Of a stretch of DNA of 64,000 nucleotides, positions 40,374-51,341 are shown in pieces (positions within the stretch are counted from its first letter, which is position 1; the number at the start of each line of letters is the position of its first letter). Below the pieces are notes generated by a model that made no database searches, was not told the origin of the DNA, and saw nothing but the letters and a program-made list of their open reading frames with translations. Both the position numbers and the translations under genes were made by a program. Source of the DNA: Pseudomonadota bacterium (lineage in GTDB: Bacteria; Pseudomonadota; Gammaproteobacteria; Steroidobacterales; Woeseiaceae); assembly GCA_022572185.1 (NCBI GenBank), contig JACZWL010000011.1, forward strand, positions 1-64,000. Reading direction: 5' to 3'.

Positions 40374-41699
40374 GTGAATCGATGGTTCGTGGCGTCGTTG
40401 ATCACACTCGCTGTGATCGTCCTCGTTTCGCCCGGCATTGTCGGACGCCTGGCGGAGAAAAGTGTAGAGGAGAATCTCGATTTTGTAGCCAGTGAAAACG
40501 ATGATGTTGTTATCACGACCGAGCATTTCGACCGCGGCTGGTTCACTTCCGAAGGCCGGCACCGCATCGAGCTTCGTGAAGGCGGTGTCCGCGCCCTCTT
40601 CGAGAATGACGCGGACGAGCATGAGCGTATTCCATCTTTAATCATCGATACCCACATCGATCATGGCCTGATCCCGGTCACCTCCCTGTCGCGCGATTCC
40701 GGTTCGCTCAAACCCAGCCTCGCCAGCGCAGTTTCCACGATAACGCTTGACCTTGGCAACGGTGAGCTGTTCGAAATACCCGGCAAGATTTACACCGATG
40801 TCGGATTAACGGGCGAAACGGCATTTCGCTTTCTTCTGCAGGCTGGCTCCCGAAAATTCGACAACAAAACGGCTGAGTGGCAGGGCGCCGATGTCACCGT
40901 GCATACGAATCCTGCGACCGGCTCCGTATCCCTAAAAGGCGACGTTCTGCCATGGTCGATCCTGGACGAGCATGGCAGCGTCAGATTCGGCGGCATGACG
41001 ATCGAGGGGAGCCAGGAGAAAAGCCCGTACGACTTTGGCACCGGCAGCATGCAGCTTGAGCTGGGCCGGGTAGACATCGAAAACGGCAATAGCCCGGGAA
41101 CCGGCTTTAACAAGCTCTCGTTCAACGCCAGCAGCGAAATCGACGGCGGCCGGGTCAACGCCGCTTCGAAATTCGACATATCGGGCATCAGGGCCCTGGA
41201 CTTCGAGAATATCGATGTGGCGATGGATCTCGTTCTTAACGGGCTCGATGCGCTTTCTTTTCATAATATTGCACAAGCCTTGAAAAATTCGCATGGGTCC
41301 GCTGATCCGGAGTCCGCTATGGAAGAGCTGTATCCGGTTATAGCGGCCGACCTTCAAAAATTCCTTACCACAGGGTTTGAGATACGGATTGACCGATTCG
41401 ATCTCACGCTACCGAGCGGCAAAGTGACCACGAAACTGCGCTTCGATCTACCGGCCACTGCTCCGACGGCAGAGTTTTCCTGGCCCGCCCTGCTGCTTGT
41501 ACTTGACGCGTCCGCCGATATCCGGCTGCCCGTGGAACTTTTCAACATGGTGCAGGAGATGAGCCCGGAAGCCGGTACGCTTGTCGCGATGGGCTTCTTG
41601 CAGAAGGACGGTGACTTCTATGAAATGCGGGCCGAGTATGCAAAGGGCCTGCTAATTGTGAACGGCGCCCCCCTGCCTATGCCCCTGTCCGGTTTTTGA
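40374..41699 (+). CDS. DUF945 (YdgA-like) family protein
   Basis: A 441-residue protein with a single N-terminal membrane anchor (WFVASLITLAVIVLVSPGIV), the rest periplasmic. The family signature is visible in TTEHFDRGWFTSEGRHRIEL near residue 60, followed by beta-rich repeats and helical inserts, and a C-terminal MGFLQKDGDFYEMRAEY. I start at the GTG at 40374 with CGGAG upstream. It is the only plus-strand gene between 34 and 49 kb. Function unknown in the family. Confidence 0.82.
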   Translation: MNRWFVASLITLAVIVLVSPGIVGRLAEKSVEENLDFVASENDDVVITTEHFDRGWFTSEGRHRIELREGGVRALFENDADEHERIPSLIIDTHIDHGLIPVTSLSRDSGSLKPSLASAVSTITLDLGNGELFEIPGKIYTDVGLTGETAFRFLLQAGSRKFDNKTAEWQGADVTVHTNPATGSVSLKGDVLPWSILDEHGSVRFGGMTIEGSQEKSPYDFGTGSMQLELGRVDIENGNSPGTGFNKLSFNASSEIDGGRVNAASKFDISGIRALDFENIDVAMDLVLNGLDALSFHNIAQALKNSHGSADPESAMEELYPVIAADLQKFLTTGFEIRIDRFDLTLPSGKVTTKLRFDLPATAPTAEFSWPALLLVLDASADIRLPVELFNMVQEMSPEAGTLVAMGFLQKDGDFYEMRAEYAKGLLIVNGAPLPMPLSGF

Positions 41700-41746
41700 A
41701 AAGGGCTGGACCCACTGCTGTCCTATAAACCGGGTACGACGATCCA

Positions 41747-41860
41747 GGACATGGGTTGCCAGCCTGCAGTCTGAGACCGTGGCCCGCAGGGATGCGGGCC
41801 CCGAGCCTACATGGACGTACTTGCGGCGTGTCTCAGACTGCAGGCTGGCTATTCATGTCC
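41747..41860. repeat. Structured 114-bp inverted-repeat element
   Basis: Outer arms GGACATG and CATGTCC, a 4+4 internal loop, then perfect 19-bp arms GCCAGCCTGCAGTCTGAGA (41758-41776) and TCTCAGACTGCAGGCTGGC (41831-41849) enclose a small GGCCCGC..GCGGGCC hairpin (41781-41800) and the stretch CTACATGGACGTACTTGCGG. I recall similar stretches after genes in other gammaproteobacteria. It sits between the convergent DUF945 and oppDF genes and could terminate both. Confidence 0.8.
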
Positions 41861-41912
41861 GTAGTGATTTACTCCAGCGGAAACCCTCGTTTCGACCTCT
41901 TTCTTATTGAAA

Positions 41913-43691
41913 CTACAGCGCCAGTTCAGCAGCCCGATGACAGGCCGCGCTGCTTTTCTTGAAATCTTGTAGCTCGGGCAACTCTTCGCTACAGCGCGAG
42001 ATTGAATACGGGCAGCGGGGGTGAAACGCGCACCCGGATGGTGGCTGCAACATCGACGGCGCTTCCCCGAGATCGCTGGCTACAATAATACCGATAGCCG
42101 GATCGGCAATCGGTACGGCATCAAGCAGCGCTTTGGTATACGGATGCTTCGGCCGCATGAACAGGCTCTCTGTATCTGCCAGCTCGCAAAGTCGTCCGAG
42201 ATACATGACCAGTACGCGATGGCTGATCTGCCTGACCGTCGTCAGATCGTGCGTGATGAATAACAACGACAGCCCCGATTGTTGCTGCTCGGCCCGGAGC
42301 AGTTCGAGTATGTCCTGACGAATCGAGCCATCGAGCGCCGCCACGGCTTCATCACAAATCAGAATTTTCGGTTTCAGAACAAGTGCTCTTGCAATCGCGA
42401 CGCGCTGCGCCTGTCCGCCCGACAGCTCGTGTGGAAATCGTTTCTTCAGGGCATCGTCCAGCCCGACTCGTCGAAGCATCGCTGCGACAACTTCGTCCTT
42501 GTTAGCTTTGATCTTGTCCGGCTCATGAACCGTTAACGGCTCGGTGATTATGTCGTCGACGCGCATCGCCGGGTTCAACGATCCAACCGGATCCTGAAAC
42601 ACCATTTGTACGGCGCGGCGCAGCGCATTCGGCCTCGATTCGACGCGGCCGGTTAACGGTTTTCCAAGGAGCACCATGCTGCCGCTCTGCACGGGCAGCA
42701 ATCCGACGATAGCGCGGGCCAGGCTGGTTTTGCCGGAGCCGGACTCACCCACGAGTGCAACCGTTTCACCTGGCGCAATTGTCATAGTCAGCTGCTGCAC
42801 TGCGGGCAGTCTTTTCCGGCTCCTCCTTTCGCCTGGAACGGCATAACTGACAGCAAGGCCTTCGATTTCGAGTACCGGGGTCTGATCCTTTGGGGTCCGC
42901 TCGTGAGACCGAGCCAGAAAGTCCGAGCGCCTGGCCGCCGCCAGCATCGCCCTGGTGACCGGATGCACGGGCTCTGCAAAGATCTGCGGCGTCATACCCT
43001 CTTCGATCAGTTTGCCGTCCTTGAGCACAATCATCCGCTCACAATTGCCGGCGACGACACCCAGGTCATGCGTTATCAGAAGCAACGCTGTGTTGAACTC
43101 GTGCCTTAGCCCGCGCAGCAGACCAAGAATCTGCGCCTGCACCGTGACGTCGAGCGCTGTTGTCGGTTCGTCTGCGATCAAGAGGTCCGGTTTGCCGATC
43201 AATGCCGCAGCGATCATCACGCGCTGCCGCATGCCGCCCGACAGCTGATGCGGATATGACCGGAACTGCCTTTCCACATCGGGCAAGCCAACCAGCCGCA
43301 GCATTTCCAGCGAGCGGCTGTCTGCTTCATCGTCGCTTGCCAGGCCATGCTCGAGCAAAATCCTGTTGAGTTGAGCACCAATCCGGACATACGGGTTCAG
43401 CGCAGACATCGGATCCTGGAACACGATGCCCATGCGCCTGGTGCGGTACAGGTTCAGCATTCGCTCCGGCTGACCAAGCAGCTCCGTGCCATCGAAGACA
43501 ACGCCTCCCGCCACCCTGGCGTTCGTGGGCAGCAAACCCATAATCGCAAGTGCCGTCTGGGTCTTGCCCGAACCTGATTCACCGACCAGGCCGAGCGACT
43601 CTCCCTTCTCGATGACGAAACTCAAGCGATCGAGCACCGCCGCTGATCCCGGATAGCTGATACTGAGTCCGCTGATTTCCAGCAGGCTCAT
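41913..43691 (-). CDS. Oligopeptide ABC transporter, fused ATP-binding subunits (OppD-OppF / YejF type)
   Basis: A 592-residue protein containing two complete ABC ATPase domains. Each has a Walker A ([22 protein letters not shown]), a signature ([18 protein letters not shown]) and a Walker B ([24 protein letters not shown]; the second has Ala for Pro). The oligopeptide-type C-terminal segment [14 protein letters not shown] is present once, at the end. It is the last gene of the oppA-B-C-DF set, overlapping oppC by four bases. Confidence 0.94.
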   Translation of the reverse strand: MSLLEISGLSISYPGSAAVLDRLSFVIEKGESLGLVGESGSGKTQTALAIMGLLPTNARVAGGVVFDGTELLGQPERMLNLYRTRRMGIVFQDPMSALNPYVRIGAQLNRILLEHGLASDDEADSRSLEMLRLVGLPDVERQFRSYPHQLSGGMRQRVMIAAALIGKPDLLIADEPTTALDVTVQAQILGLLRGLRHEFNTALLLITHDLGVVAGNCERMIVLKDGKLIEEGMTPQIFAEPVHPVTRAMLAAARRSDFLARSHERTPKDQTPVLEIEGLAVSYAVPGERRSRKRLPAVQQLTMTIAPGETVALVGESGSGKTSLARAIVGLLPVQSGSMVLLGKPLTGRVESRPNALRRAVQMVFQDPVGSLNPAMRVDDIITEPLTVHEPDKIKANKDEVVAAMLRRVGLDDALKKRFPHELSGGQAQRVAIARALVLKPKILICDEAVAALDGSIRQDILELLRAEQQQSGLSLLFITHDLTTVRQISHRVLVMYLGRLCELADTESLFMRPKHPYTKALLDAVPIADPAIGIIVASDLGEAPSMLQPPSGCAFHPRCPYSISRCSEELPELQDFKKSSAACHRAAELAL

Positions 43692-44545
43692 TTAGCCTCC
43701 TGCCTCGGATCGAAAACATCCCGCAATCCGTCTCCCAGAAAATTGAAGCACAGAAGGACCACTGCAAGCAGCACCGCTGGTATCAATAGCATCCAGGGCG
43801 CCTGCTCCATCTGCCGCACGCCGCCGTTTACCAGTGCCCCAAGGGATGTCTGCGGCTCCTGAACGCCGAGTCCGAGAAAACTGAGAAATGATTCCACGAG
43901 AATCGCCTGTGGAATCGTCAACGTAACGTAAACGATCACAACACCCAGCAGGTTAGGCGTGATGTGCCGGAAGATAATTCTCCACGCGGGTACGCCGATT
44001 AGTTTCGCCGCATCGACGAATTCGCGCTGCTTAAGGCTAATTGTCTGGCCGCGCACGATGCGCGCCATATCGAGCCAGTTTATTGCTCCGATCGCCACGA
44101 AGATCAATAAGAAATTTCTCTCAAACACCACCATCAACAGGATGACCAGAAATATGAAGGGCAATGCGTAAAGCGCATCAACAGCGCGCATCATGATCGC
44201 GTCGATATGGCCGCCGACGTAGCCGGCAACCGCGCCATAGGCGACGCCAATCACGAGACTGACGAAACTGGCGATGACGGCGACCAGCAGCGTAATTTGC
44301 CCGCCCATAAGCGTACGTACGAACAGGTCGCGGCCAAGGTCATCGGTACCGAAGATATGAAAATTGTTTAGCGTCGGTTCGATGAAGCGGCCATCAAAAT
44401 CCGTGGTCAGATAACTGTGCGGGCTGATGAGCGGCCCCAGTACAGCGAGCGCCGCGATGAAAACGAGAATGCCGCCGCATATCGTGATCGACCTCGAGCG
44501 TCGTATCTCTTTCCAGATCCGCGACAGAACAAGCCCGGCGTTCAT
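43688..44545 (-). CDS. Oligopeptide ABC transporter permease (OppC-like)
   Basis: Inner-membrane permease of 285 residues with about six helices. It has the N-terminal OppC domain (HIFGTDDLGRDLF) and the EAA loop for contact with the ATPase (AAKLIGVPAWRIIFRHI..). Overlaps both neighbours by four bases. Works with the adjacent OppB-like permease. Confidence 0.93.
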   Translation of the reverse strand: MNAGLVLSRIWKEIRRSRSITICGGILVFIAALAVLGPLISPHSYLTTDFDGRFIEPTLNNFHIFGTDDLGRDLFVRTLMGGQITLLVAVIASFVSLVIGVAYGAVAGYVGGHIDAIMMRAVDALYALPFIFLVILLMVVFERNFLLIFVAIGAINWLDMARIVRGQTISLKQREFVDAAKLIGVPAWRIIFRHITPNLLGVVIVYVTLTIPQAILVESFLSFLGLGVQEPQTSLGALVNGGVRQMEQAPWMLLIPAVLLAVVLLCFNFLGDGLRDVFDPRQEAK

Positions 44546-45465
44546 CGATGACGAATCCTCGGGTCGAGGAAGCCGTAAAGCACATCGACGATAAGGTTCA
44601 AGAGAATCACGAGTGCTGCGTAAAAAATCACGATGCCGAGCACCAGCGTGTAATCGCGGTTAAGCGCGCCGCGCACGAAGAATTGTCCGACTCCCGGGAT
44701 ACCGAATATCTCTTCGACGACGACGGAACCCGTCAATATTGCCGCAATGGCGGGCCCCATATAGGACAACACGGGCAGCATCGCCGGTTTCATGGCGTGG
44801 TAACGGATGATCGCCGCCGTCCCGAGTCCCTGTGCTCTGGCGGTGCGAATGAAATCGCTGCCCAGCACCTCGATCATGCTGGCACGTGTCAGGCGGGCAA
44901 TGTACGCGATCTGCGGCAACGCGAGCGCGACAACCGGTAGCAGGAGGCGCCAGGCACTTGTGCTGCCGCTCCAGCTGGCCGGCAGCCACTGCAATTTCAC
45001 GGCGAAGAACAAAATAAACAAGGGCGCAATGACAAATACCGGAATCGAGATTCCGGTCATTGCCAGGCCCATCATTAACCTGTCGAGTGCAGAATTCTGC
45101 CGTAGCGCGGCCAGGGTTCCAAGACTAATACCGACAAGGACGGCGAGCGCCATCGCCAGAGCACCAAGTTTCATCGAGACGGGAATGGCGTTGCCGATCA
45201 GTTCCGACACACTGTAGTCACGATAACGATATGACGGCCCGAAGTCTCCCCTTAAGACGCCACCGAGATACCGGGCGAACTGTTGCGGCAATGCCTCGTC
45301 AAGATGATAGGCCCTGGCGATGTTTGCCTCGATCTCCGGCGGCAAAGCGCGTTCCGCATCGAAGGGCCCGCCAGGCGCCGCGTGTACCATGAGAAACGCG
45401 AGGACAATCACGAGCAACAAAGTGGGAATTGCCCACAGGAGTCGCAGCAAGGCAAATCGCAGCAT
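44542..45465 (-). CDS. Oligopeptide ABC transporter permease (OppB-like)
   Basis: A 307-residue inner-membrane permease. The N-terminus is FALLRLLWAIPTLLLVIVLA with HAAPGGPFDAERALPPE following, as in OppB/DppB, and the EAA loop is TARAQGLGTAAIIRYHAMK. It lies nine bases after oppA and overlaps oppC by four. Confidence 0.93.
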   Translation of the reverse strand: MLRFALLRLLWAIPTLLLVIVLAFLMVHAAPGGPFDAERALPPEIEANIARAYHLDEALPQQFARYLGGVLRGDFGPSYRYRDYSVSELIGNAIPVSMKLGALAMALAVLVGISLGTLAALRQNSALDRLMMGLAMTGISIPVFVIAPLFILFFAVKLQWLPASWSGSTSAWRLLLPVVALALPQIAYIARLTRASMIEVLGSDFIRTARAQGLGTAAIIRYHAMKPAMLPVLSYMGPAIAAILTGSVVVEEIFGIPGVGQFFVRGALNRDYTLVLGIVIFYAALVILLNLIVDVLYGFLDPRIRHR

Positions 45466-45474
45466 CAGACTCTA

Positions 45475-47097
45475 TTATTCGGCGATACTCAGGTGCTGAC
45501 TGTAATGGTAATCCAGCACATTGTCTCCCCAGCCGCGAACGCGCGGCTTGACCAGGTGCTTGCTGACATAGAAGTAGATGGGGATGACCGGGTGATCTGC
45601 CAACAGCACGCGCTCCGCCTCCTCGAGGTAAAGCCGACGCCGGGAGAGGTCTGTCTGCTCCGCCGCGCGCCGCATCAGGGAATCGTACTCCTCACTCACG
45701 TAACCGCTCATGTTCGACGGGTTCCCGCCTTGCAACACCTGCAAGAAAGTGTGCGCGTCGTTGTAGTCGCCCGTCCAGCTCGAGCGAAACACCTGCGTTA
45801 TTTCCCTGTTTCGCATGTTGGCAAGGAGCACCTGAAACTCCTCGTTAATCAATGTGGTCTCGAAACCGAGCGTCTCCCGCCACATCGACTGAATCGCCAG
45901 CGCAATGCGTTGATGTGTATCCGACGTGTTGTAGCGAATCTCCACCTCAAGCGGATTGTTTTCGCCGTAACCCGATTCCTTATATAAGCGTCTCGCGCCC
46001 GCATGACGCTCTGCGGGGGTCATGTCGGCATACGGCAAGCGAATCGCCTGGTAATTAATGACGCCCGGCGGCACCCAGCTATACGCGGGCTGCTCGCCGC
46101 GGCCGATAATTTTTTCCGTCAATACCTCGCGGTCGATCGCCATGGACAGCGCCTGCCGCAGTGCCGGGTTGTCCTTGAATGGTGCCCGGGTCACGTTCAG
46201 ACCGTAGTAGTAGACGCCAAGATAAGCTGCGACACGTAACTCCTCAGGCCGCCCCTGCCGGAGAGCCGCAAATGCTTCGGGAGGCACAGTTGCCGTTATG
46301 TCGAGTTCACCGGCTCGATAGCGGTTGAGTTCCACCTGTGGTTCCGGGGTTACGTAGTGGTTTACTTTATCTATGGCCGTGCCAGCGTTGTTCCAATAGT
46401 AAACATTCCGGCTCAAATGTATGACCGAGCCCAGCTCCCAGGAATCGAGTTTATAGGCACCATTCGATATCAGCTTGCCTGCTTTGGCAAACGCGTCCCC
46501 ATACTGCCCGACGGATGCGGGATGTACCGGAAACGCACTTGGATGCGTGAGCAGGCCGAGAAAATAGGGCGTCGCATTTCTCAGCCTGATGCGAAGATGA
46601 AATTTCTCCGGCGCTTCGACCGCGAGGCCGTCTATCGCCTTGTTGCCGGCAATGATCTCTGCCGCATTTTCGATGTCCGCGAGCGCCTGGGCATAAAACG
46701 CAGCCGTCTCCGGGTTTACGAGTCGACGGAAACTAAAGACAAAATGCTCGGCGAGCACCGTGTCCCCGTTTGACCACCGGGCAGCCGGCCTCAGCCAGAA
46801 GTCGTATTGTCGGCCGTCCTCGGAGATTTCCCATTTCTCGGCTGCCGCCGCGATCAACTCGCCGTCCGGCGAATACCCTATCAGGCCCTCGCCGATATCT
46901 CTGAGGACGTCGGCTGCCTGAATGCTGCGGGACTTGTGTGGATCCAGCGATTCGGGCTCCGGTCCGTTGCCCCGATGCAGCACGGTCCCGGCAGCACCCT
47001 GCGGCTCGGTTGCGCTCAGGTAGATGAACGCCGCGAATGCGCAAGCCAACAGGATTATCGCGACGCGGATCGTCCGTCTCTGCCCTGCGGACATCAC
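45475..47097 (-). CDS. Oligopeptide-binding protein (family 5 extracellular solute-binding protein)
   Basis: A 540-residue periplasmic binding protein with an N-terminal hydrophobic segment ([18 protein letters not shown]) that may be an uncleaved anchor; the Cys in it is not in a standard lipobox. Family hallmarks are [28 protein letters not shown] and [18 protein letters not shown]. The start codon (GTG at 47097 or the next ATG) overlaps the stop codon of mnmG, so the opp genes appear to be translationally coupled to a tRNA-modification gene. Confidence 0.92.
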   Translation of the reverse strand: MMSAGQRRTIRVAIILLACAFAAFIYLSATEPQGAAGTVLHRGNGPEPESLDPHKSRSIQAADVLRDIGEGLIGYSPDGELIAAAAEKWEISEDGRQYDFWLRPAARWSNGDTVLAEHFVFSFRRLVNPETAAFYAQALADIENAAEIIAGNKAIDGLAVEAPEKFHLRIRLRNATPYFLGLLTHPSAFPVHPASVGQYGDAFAKAGKLISNGAYKLDSWELGSVIHLSRNVYYWNNAGTAIDKVNHYVTPEPQVELNRYRAGELDITATVPPEAFAALRQGRPEELRVAAYLGVYYYGLNVTRAPFKDNPALRQALSMAIDREVLTEKIIGRGEQPAYSWVPPGVINYQAIRLPYADMTPAERHAGARRLYKESGYGENNPLEVEIRYNTSDTHQRIALAIQSMWRETLGFETTLINEEFQVLLANMRNREITQVFRSSWTGDYNDAHTFLQVLQGGNPSNMSGYVSEEYDSLMRRAAEQTDLSRRRLYLEEAERVLLADHPVIPIYFYVSKHLVKPRVRGWGDNVLDYHYSQHLSIAE

Positions 47098-48995
47098 GCC
47101 GATTTCTTCATCTGACGCTTCTTGAGATGGATGAGCAGCAGGGAAACGGCAGAAGGTGTCATGCCTTCAAGCCGCGACGCCTGGCCCAGCGTTGCGGGTC
47201 TCGTGCTCTCCAGGCGCTGCATGGCTTCGGTCGACAAGCCCGTCACATTCGAGTACTTGAGGTCAGCGGGCAGTTTCAGCGATTCCTGCTTCGCCTGCCG
47301 CGCTATTTCTCGCTCCTGTCTTTCGATATAGCCCTGATACTTGGCCTGCACCTCGACTTGCAGCTCGATCTGCTCGATCTGTTCGATGCCGATCGTATCG
47401 TCCCAATGACCGCCCCCGACCGGAGAGAGCCTGGCGATATCCCGGTAGCCGTACTCCGGGCGTCGCAACAAATCCGCCGCGAAACATTCGCGCTGCAAAT
47501 CCCCGCCGAGAATCTCTTTGTCTGCCGCATTCAGATCGGCATTGCGCACGAATTGCCTGGCGAGGCGCCGCTGTTCCTGCACAACAGCATGGCGCTTGGT
47601 TTCGAAGATTCGCCAGCGCTCATCGTCAACGAGCCCAAGCTCACGCCCGATCGGCGTCAGTCGCAGATCGGCGTTGTCTTCGCGAAGCGAGAGTCGGTAT
47701 TCGGCACGGCTGGTGAACATCCTGTATGGCTCGCTGACTCCGCGCGTGATCAGGTCATCGATTAATACCCCGAGATACGCTTCATGGCGCGACGGGTACC
47801 ATTCCTGCAAGTCTTTCGCGCGGCGCGCGGCATTAATGCCGGCCAGCAACCCCTGAGCTCCAGCTTCTTCATAACCCGTGGTGCCGTTTATCTGCCCGGC
47901 GAAATAAAGGCCGGCCACGAATCGCGTTTCGAGTGTCGGTCGGAGATCACGCGGATCGAAATAGTCATACTCTATCGCGTAGCCCGGCTGCGTTATGTGC
48001 GCATTTTCAAATCCCGGTATCGAGCGCACGAAGCGAAGCTGCGTTTCATAGGGCAGGCTCGTTGAAATGCCGTTCGGATAAACTTCGCGCGTGCGCAGGC
48101 CCTCGGGCTCAACGAAGATCTGGTGCGACGGCCTGTCGGCGAAACGAACGATCTTGTCTTCGACCGACGGACAGTAGCGCGGGCCAACGCCTTCGATGAT
48201 TCCCATGAACATCGGCGATTTCCTGAGCGAGCCGCGAATGATTTCGTGTGTTTCTTCCGTTGTCCTGGTGATATGACATTGAACCTGCTGCGGGTGATTG
48301 CTGCGCGTTCCCATAAAAGAAAACACCGGTCGCGGTTCGTCGCCCGGCTGCGGTGTCATTACATTGAAATCAATTGTCCTGCCGTCGAGTCGCGGCGGCG
48401 TCCCTGTCTTCAGCCTGGCAACGCGAAAGGGCATTTCACGCAGACGCGCGGCAAGCAGATTTGAGGGCGGATCGCCGGCGCGACCTCCGGCGTGTTCCGT
48501 ACTACCGATGAGCATGCGGCCGCCCAGAAACGTCCCGACCGTCAGAACAACTGTTTTCGCGTAGAACTTGAGACCCTGACCGGTCACAACACCGGTAAGC
48601 CGATCACCTTCAACGATCAGGTCCTCTACCGACTGCTGGAACAGAGACAGGCCAGGCTGGTTCTCCAGCAGGCTGCGTATGGCCTGGCGATAGAGTTGCC
48701 GGTCGGCCTGCGCCCTGGTCGCCCTGACGGCCGGGCCCTTGCTCGCATTCAATGTGCGGAACTGTATCCCGGCCTGGTCGATGGCCCGCGCCATCGCGCC
48801 GCCCATTGCATCGATTTCCCTCGTCAGGTGTCCCTTGCCAATGCCGCCGATGGCCGGATTGCAGCTCATCTGCCCAAGCGTTTCGATGTTCTGGGTAATA
48901 AGAAGCGTGCGCGCTCCGGAGCGCGCAGCAGCGAGTGCCGCTTCCGTTCCAGCGTGGCCGCCGCCGATCACAATGACATCGATTTCGCTGTTCAT
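47094..48995 (-). CDS. mnmG: tRNA uridine-5-carboxymethylaminomethyl modification enzyme MnmG (GidA)
   Basis: FAD protein that, with MnmE, makes cmnm5U34 in tRNA. The FAD motif is [16 protein letters not shown], the GidA signatures [11 protein letters not shown] and [14 protein letters not shown] are present, and the C-terminal MnmE-binding helices are seen. I start at the ATG at 48995 (633 residues); an in-frame TTG at 49007 is less likely. It ends overlapping the solute-binding-protein gene. Confidence 0.97.
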   Translation of the reverse strand: MNSEIDVIVIGGGHAGTEAALAAARSGARTLLITQNIETLGQMSCNPAIGGIGKGHLTREIDAMGGAMARAIDQAGIQFRTLNASKGPAVRATRAQADRQLYRQAIRSLLENQPGLSLFQQSVEDLIVEGDRLTGVVTGQGLKFYAKTVVLTVGTFLGGRMLIGSTEHAGGRAGDPPSNLLAARLREMPFRVARLKTGTPPRLDGRTIDFNVMTPQPGDEPRPVFSFMGTRSNHPQQVQCHITRTTEETHEIIRGSLRKSPMFMGIIEGVGPRYCPSVEDKIVRFADRPSHQIFVEPEGLRTREVYPNGISTSLPYETQLRFVRSIPGFENAHITQPGYAIEYDYFDPRDLRPTLETRFVAGLYFAGQINGTTGYEEAGAQGLLAGINAARRAKDLQEWYPSRHEAYLGVLIDDLITRGVSEPYRMFTSRAEYRLSLREDNADLRLTPIGRELGLVDDERWRIFETKRHAVVQEQRRLARQFVRNADLNAADKEILGGDLQRECFAADLLRRPEYGYRDIARLSPVGGGHWDDTIGIEQIEQIELQVEVQAKYQGYIERQEREIARQAKQESLKLPADLKYSNVTGLSTEAMQRLESTRPATLGQASRLEGMTPSAVSLLLIHLKKRQMKKSA

Positions 48996-49062
48996 AATAC
49001 TGATCAAAAATTGAGCAATACGAGGCGAGCCATTCTAATGCGGGGGCGCACGCGGCGCCATA

Positions 49063-50613
49063 ATGCTTTACTTAATTTCGTGCAGCTTGGAAGATAGCGG
49101 CGCCGCTCACATAGCGGCGCCGCTTGCAGCGGGGACCACGGGACGACAGCTTGAGACCGCGTTTTATTTTGACAGCCGCGCTGTGCGCGATTTGCACCAC
49201 CCCCTGCCGGCTGCGGCTGCCGATCTCGTTCTCGAGGAGTGTCGCATCAGCGGCGGCGCCGGCTTTCCCGGCATCACAGCGCGCTGCGGAATTCTCGAAA
49301 GACATGAAGACCCGTCGGACAGGAATTCGCCCCTGCTTTATTTGCGTGTCGCGGTCGTGCCGGCCCTGAGCCTGGAGCCCGAGCCTGACGCTTTTGTGCC
49401 GATTGCCGGCGGCCCCGGTCAGTCGAGCATAGAATTCTATTCACTGCTATCACATGCCTTCGAACAAATACGGCGCACACGAAACATCGTATTGCTGGAT
49501 CAACGCGGGACGGGTAGCTCAGCACGCATGGACTGTGATATCGGCGATGAAATCGTGGCGGGTCAATTAACACCCGGTCAAACCATCGCCGCAACCGAGG
49601 ACTGTCTCGAAGCACTGCCTTACCGGCCTGAATTTTTTACGACCAGCGTCGCCGTCGGCGATCTGGAGGCTTTGCGCATTGCGCTCGGCATTCCCCGGTT
49701 CAATCTTTACGGCGTCTCCTACGGCACGCGGGTAGCACAACATTATGTGCGTCGTTATCCGGGATCTGTGCGTACTGTCATCCTCGATGGTGTCGTGCCG
49801 CCCCAGCTGGCGCTTGGCGCCGGGATCGCCATTGAGGCGCAGAAGGCCCTGGGGAAAATTTTCGCTCGCTGCGCGGAGAACGCTGCCTGTAATGCGCGCT
49901 TCCCTGAGCTCGTCGACGCGTTTGCGGTACTCGAGGAACGCCTGGCGGCCGGCGAGGTCTCGGTCGATCTGGCCAACCCGCTGACCGGTGTTCCGCAGAC
50001 GCTGCAATTCGGCGCTGCCGAGCTTGCCGCTGCGATACGCCTCATGAGCTACAACCCGCATACGGTTGCGCTGATGCCTTTGTTGATCCACGAGGCCGTC
50101 AGCGGGAACTATGCGCCCCTCGCGTCACAGTTTCTTATGGCAATGGCGCGCATGTCGGACTTGCTCGCCATTGGCATGCACAACGCTGTTGTCTGCACCG
50201 AAGACGCCCCTTTCTACGATGCTGAAAACGTCAGCCGGGAGGCGCTCGAATCGACTTATATCGGCCCGATGCAGGTCGAGGCCCTCCAGGCAATCTGTTC
50301 TGTCTGGCCAGCCGGCGTGCTGGATCCGGAATTCAAGGCGCCGCTGGCTACAAACACGCCGGTGCTCTTGCTCTCCGGTGATGCGGACCCGGTTACCCCA
50401 CCGCATTTTGCCGAACTCGCCGCGGTGCGTCTCGGCAACGCGCGGCATCTGATTGGCCGCAACCAGGGTCACGGCCAGGCCGCTACCACTTGCATGCCGG
50501 ACATAATGGGCCGCTTTGTCGAAGCCGCCAGGGTCAATGATCTCGATACTGATTGCCTGTTGCGACAGTTTGCGATGCCCTTCTTCGTCGACTTCTCGGG
50601 GCCCGACCCGTGA
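49063..50613 (+). CDS. Alpha/beta-hydrolase, tripeptidyl-aminopeptidase-like
   Basis: A 516-residue serine hydrolase of the S33-like group. The oxyanion region is PIAGGPGQSS, the motif LLDQRGTGSSA follows, the nucleophile Ser is in YGVSYGTRVA, the acid Asp in SGDADPVTPP, and the His in NQGHGQAATT. A long lid lies between. The N-terminus has a weak export signal at best, so location is uncertain. Its stop overlaps the natA-like start (GTGA), making a three-gene operon with the ABC transporter. The coupling suggests linked peptide processing and export, which is inference. Confidence 0.87.
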   Translation: MLYLISCSLEDSGAAHIAAPLAAGTTGRQLETAFYFDSRAVRDLHHPLPAAAADLVLEECRISGGAGFPGITARCGILERHEDPSDRNSPLLYLRVAVVPALSLEPEPDAFVPIAGGPGQSSIEFYSLLSHAFEQIRRTRNIVLLDQRGTGSSARMDCDIGDEIVAGQLTPGQTIAATEDCLEALPYRPEFFTTSVAVGDLEALRIALGIPRFNLYGVSYGTRVAQHYVRRYPGSVRTVILDGVVPPQLALGAGIAIEAQKALGKIFARCAENAACNARFPELVDAFAVLEERLAAGEVSVDLANPLTGVPQTLQFGAAELAAAIRLMSYNPHTVALMPLLIHEAVSGNYAPLASQFLMAMARMSDLLAIGMHNAVVCTEDAPFYDAENVSREALESTYIGPMQVEALQAICSVWPAGVLDPEFKAPLATNTPVLLLSGDADPVTPPHFAELAAVRLGNARHLIGRNQGHGQAATTCMPDIMGRFVEAARVNDLDTDCLLRQFAMPFFVDFSGPDP

Positions 50614-51341
50614 TCTCCGTAAATGATCTTCGCAAGTCCTTCGGTGACATAAAGGCCCTCGACGGCGTCAGCTTCGAAGCACAGGATGGCCGCGTCACCG
50701 GTTTGCTCGGGCCGAACGGCGCCGGCAAATCGACCGCGCTCAGGATTCTGTACACGGTGCTCAAGCCTGATTCGGGTTCGGCAACGATCGACGGCATAGA
50801 CGTCGTCGCCGAAAGCCTGAAGGCTCGCAGCCAGATCGGCACCTTGCCGCACGCCTCCGGCCTGTATCCGCATCTGACGGCAAGAGAAAACATCGCTTAT
50901 TACGCGAAGCTGTACGGCATGAGTTGCAACGTGGTCGACGAACGCGTGCAAAAAATTATCGAGCAACTCGATATAAGAGATTTCGCCGACAGGCGAACGA
51001 AAGGGTTTTCGCAGGGGCAAAGAACGAAAGTCGCCCTGGCGCGCGCCCTTGTGCATGAGCCCCGCAACATCATCCTCGATGAACCGAGTAACGGTCTGGA
51101 CGTCATGGCAACCCGCTCCCTGCGCGCTTTGATCCGGGACCTCAGGTCAGCCGGTAAATGCATTCTGTTTTCGAGTCACGTCATGCAGGAAGTCGCCCAG
51201 CTCTGCGATGAAATCGTGATCATTGCCGAGGGCCGGGTCGCGTTACACGACAGCGCTGAGGGCATCCGGAACAGAACGGGCTGTGACGACCTCGAGGATG
51301 CTTTCGTTAAAGCCATCAACCTGGCTGGAACACCGCTGTGA
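50610..51341 (+). CDS. natA: ABC transporter ATP-binding protein (NatA-like)
   Basis: A 243-residue ABC ATPase. Walker A is GLLGPNGAGKSTALRIL, the signature FSQGQRTKVALARAL and Walker B NIILDEPSNGLDVMA; Q in FSQGQ is typical of the NatA sodium-export group. I start at the GTG at 50610, which overlaps the stop of the hydrolase gene, since the upstream part of the frame lies inside that gene. It overlaps natB by four bases. Function as a sodium or peptide exporter is inferred from similarity. Confidence 0.9.
   Translation: MISVNDLRKSFGDIKALDGVSFEAQDGRVTGLLGPNGAGKSTALRILYTVLKPDSGSATIDGIDVVAESLKARSQIGTLPHASGLYPHLTARENIAYYAKLYGMSCNVVDERVQKIIEQLDIRDFADRRTKGFSQGQRTKVALARALVHEPRNIILDEPSNGLDVMATRSLRALIRDLRSAGKCILFSSHVMQEVAQLCDEIVIIAEGRVALHDSAEGIRNRTGCDDLEDAFVKAINLAGTPL

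Noticed and set aside
40226-40657. N-terminal 144-codon extension of the MBL hydrolase
   Set aside because: Composition is Arg/Ser-rich and unlike any domain; it runs antisense to the start of the DUF945 gene, which has a signal anchor and ribosome-binding site.
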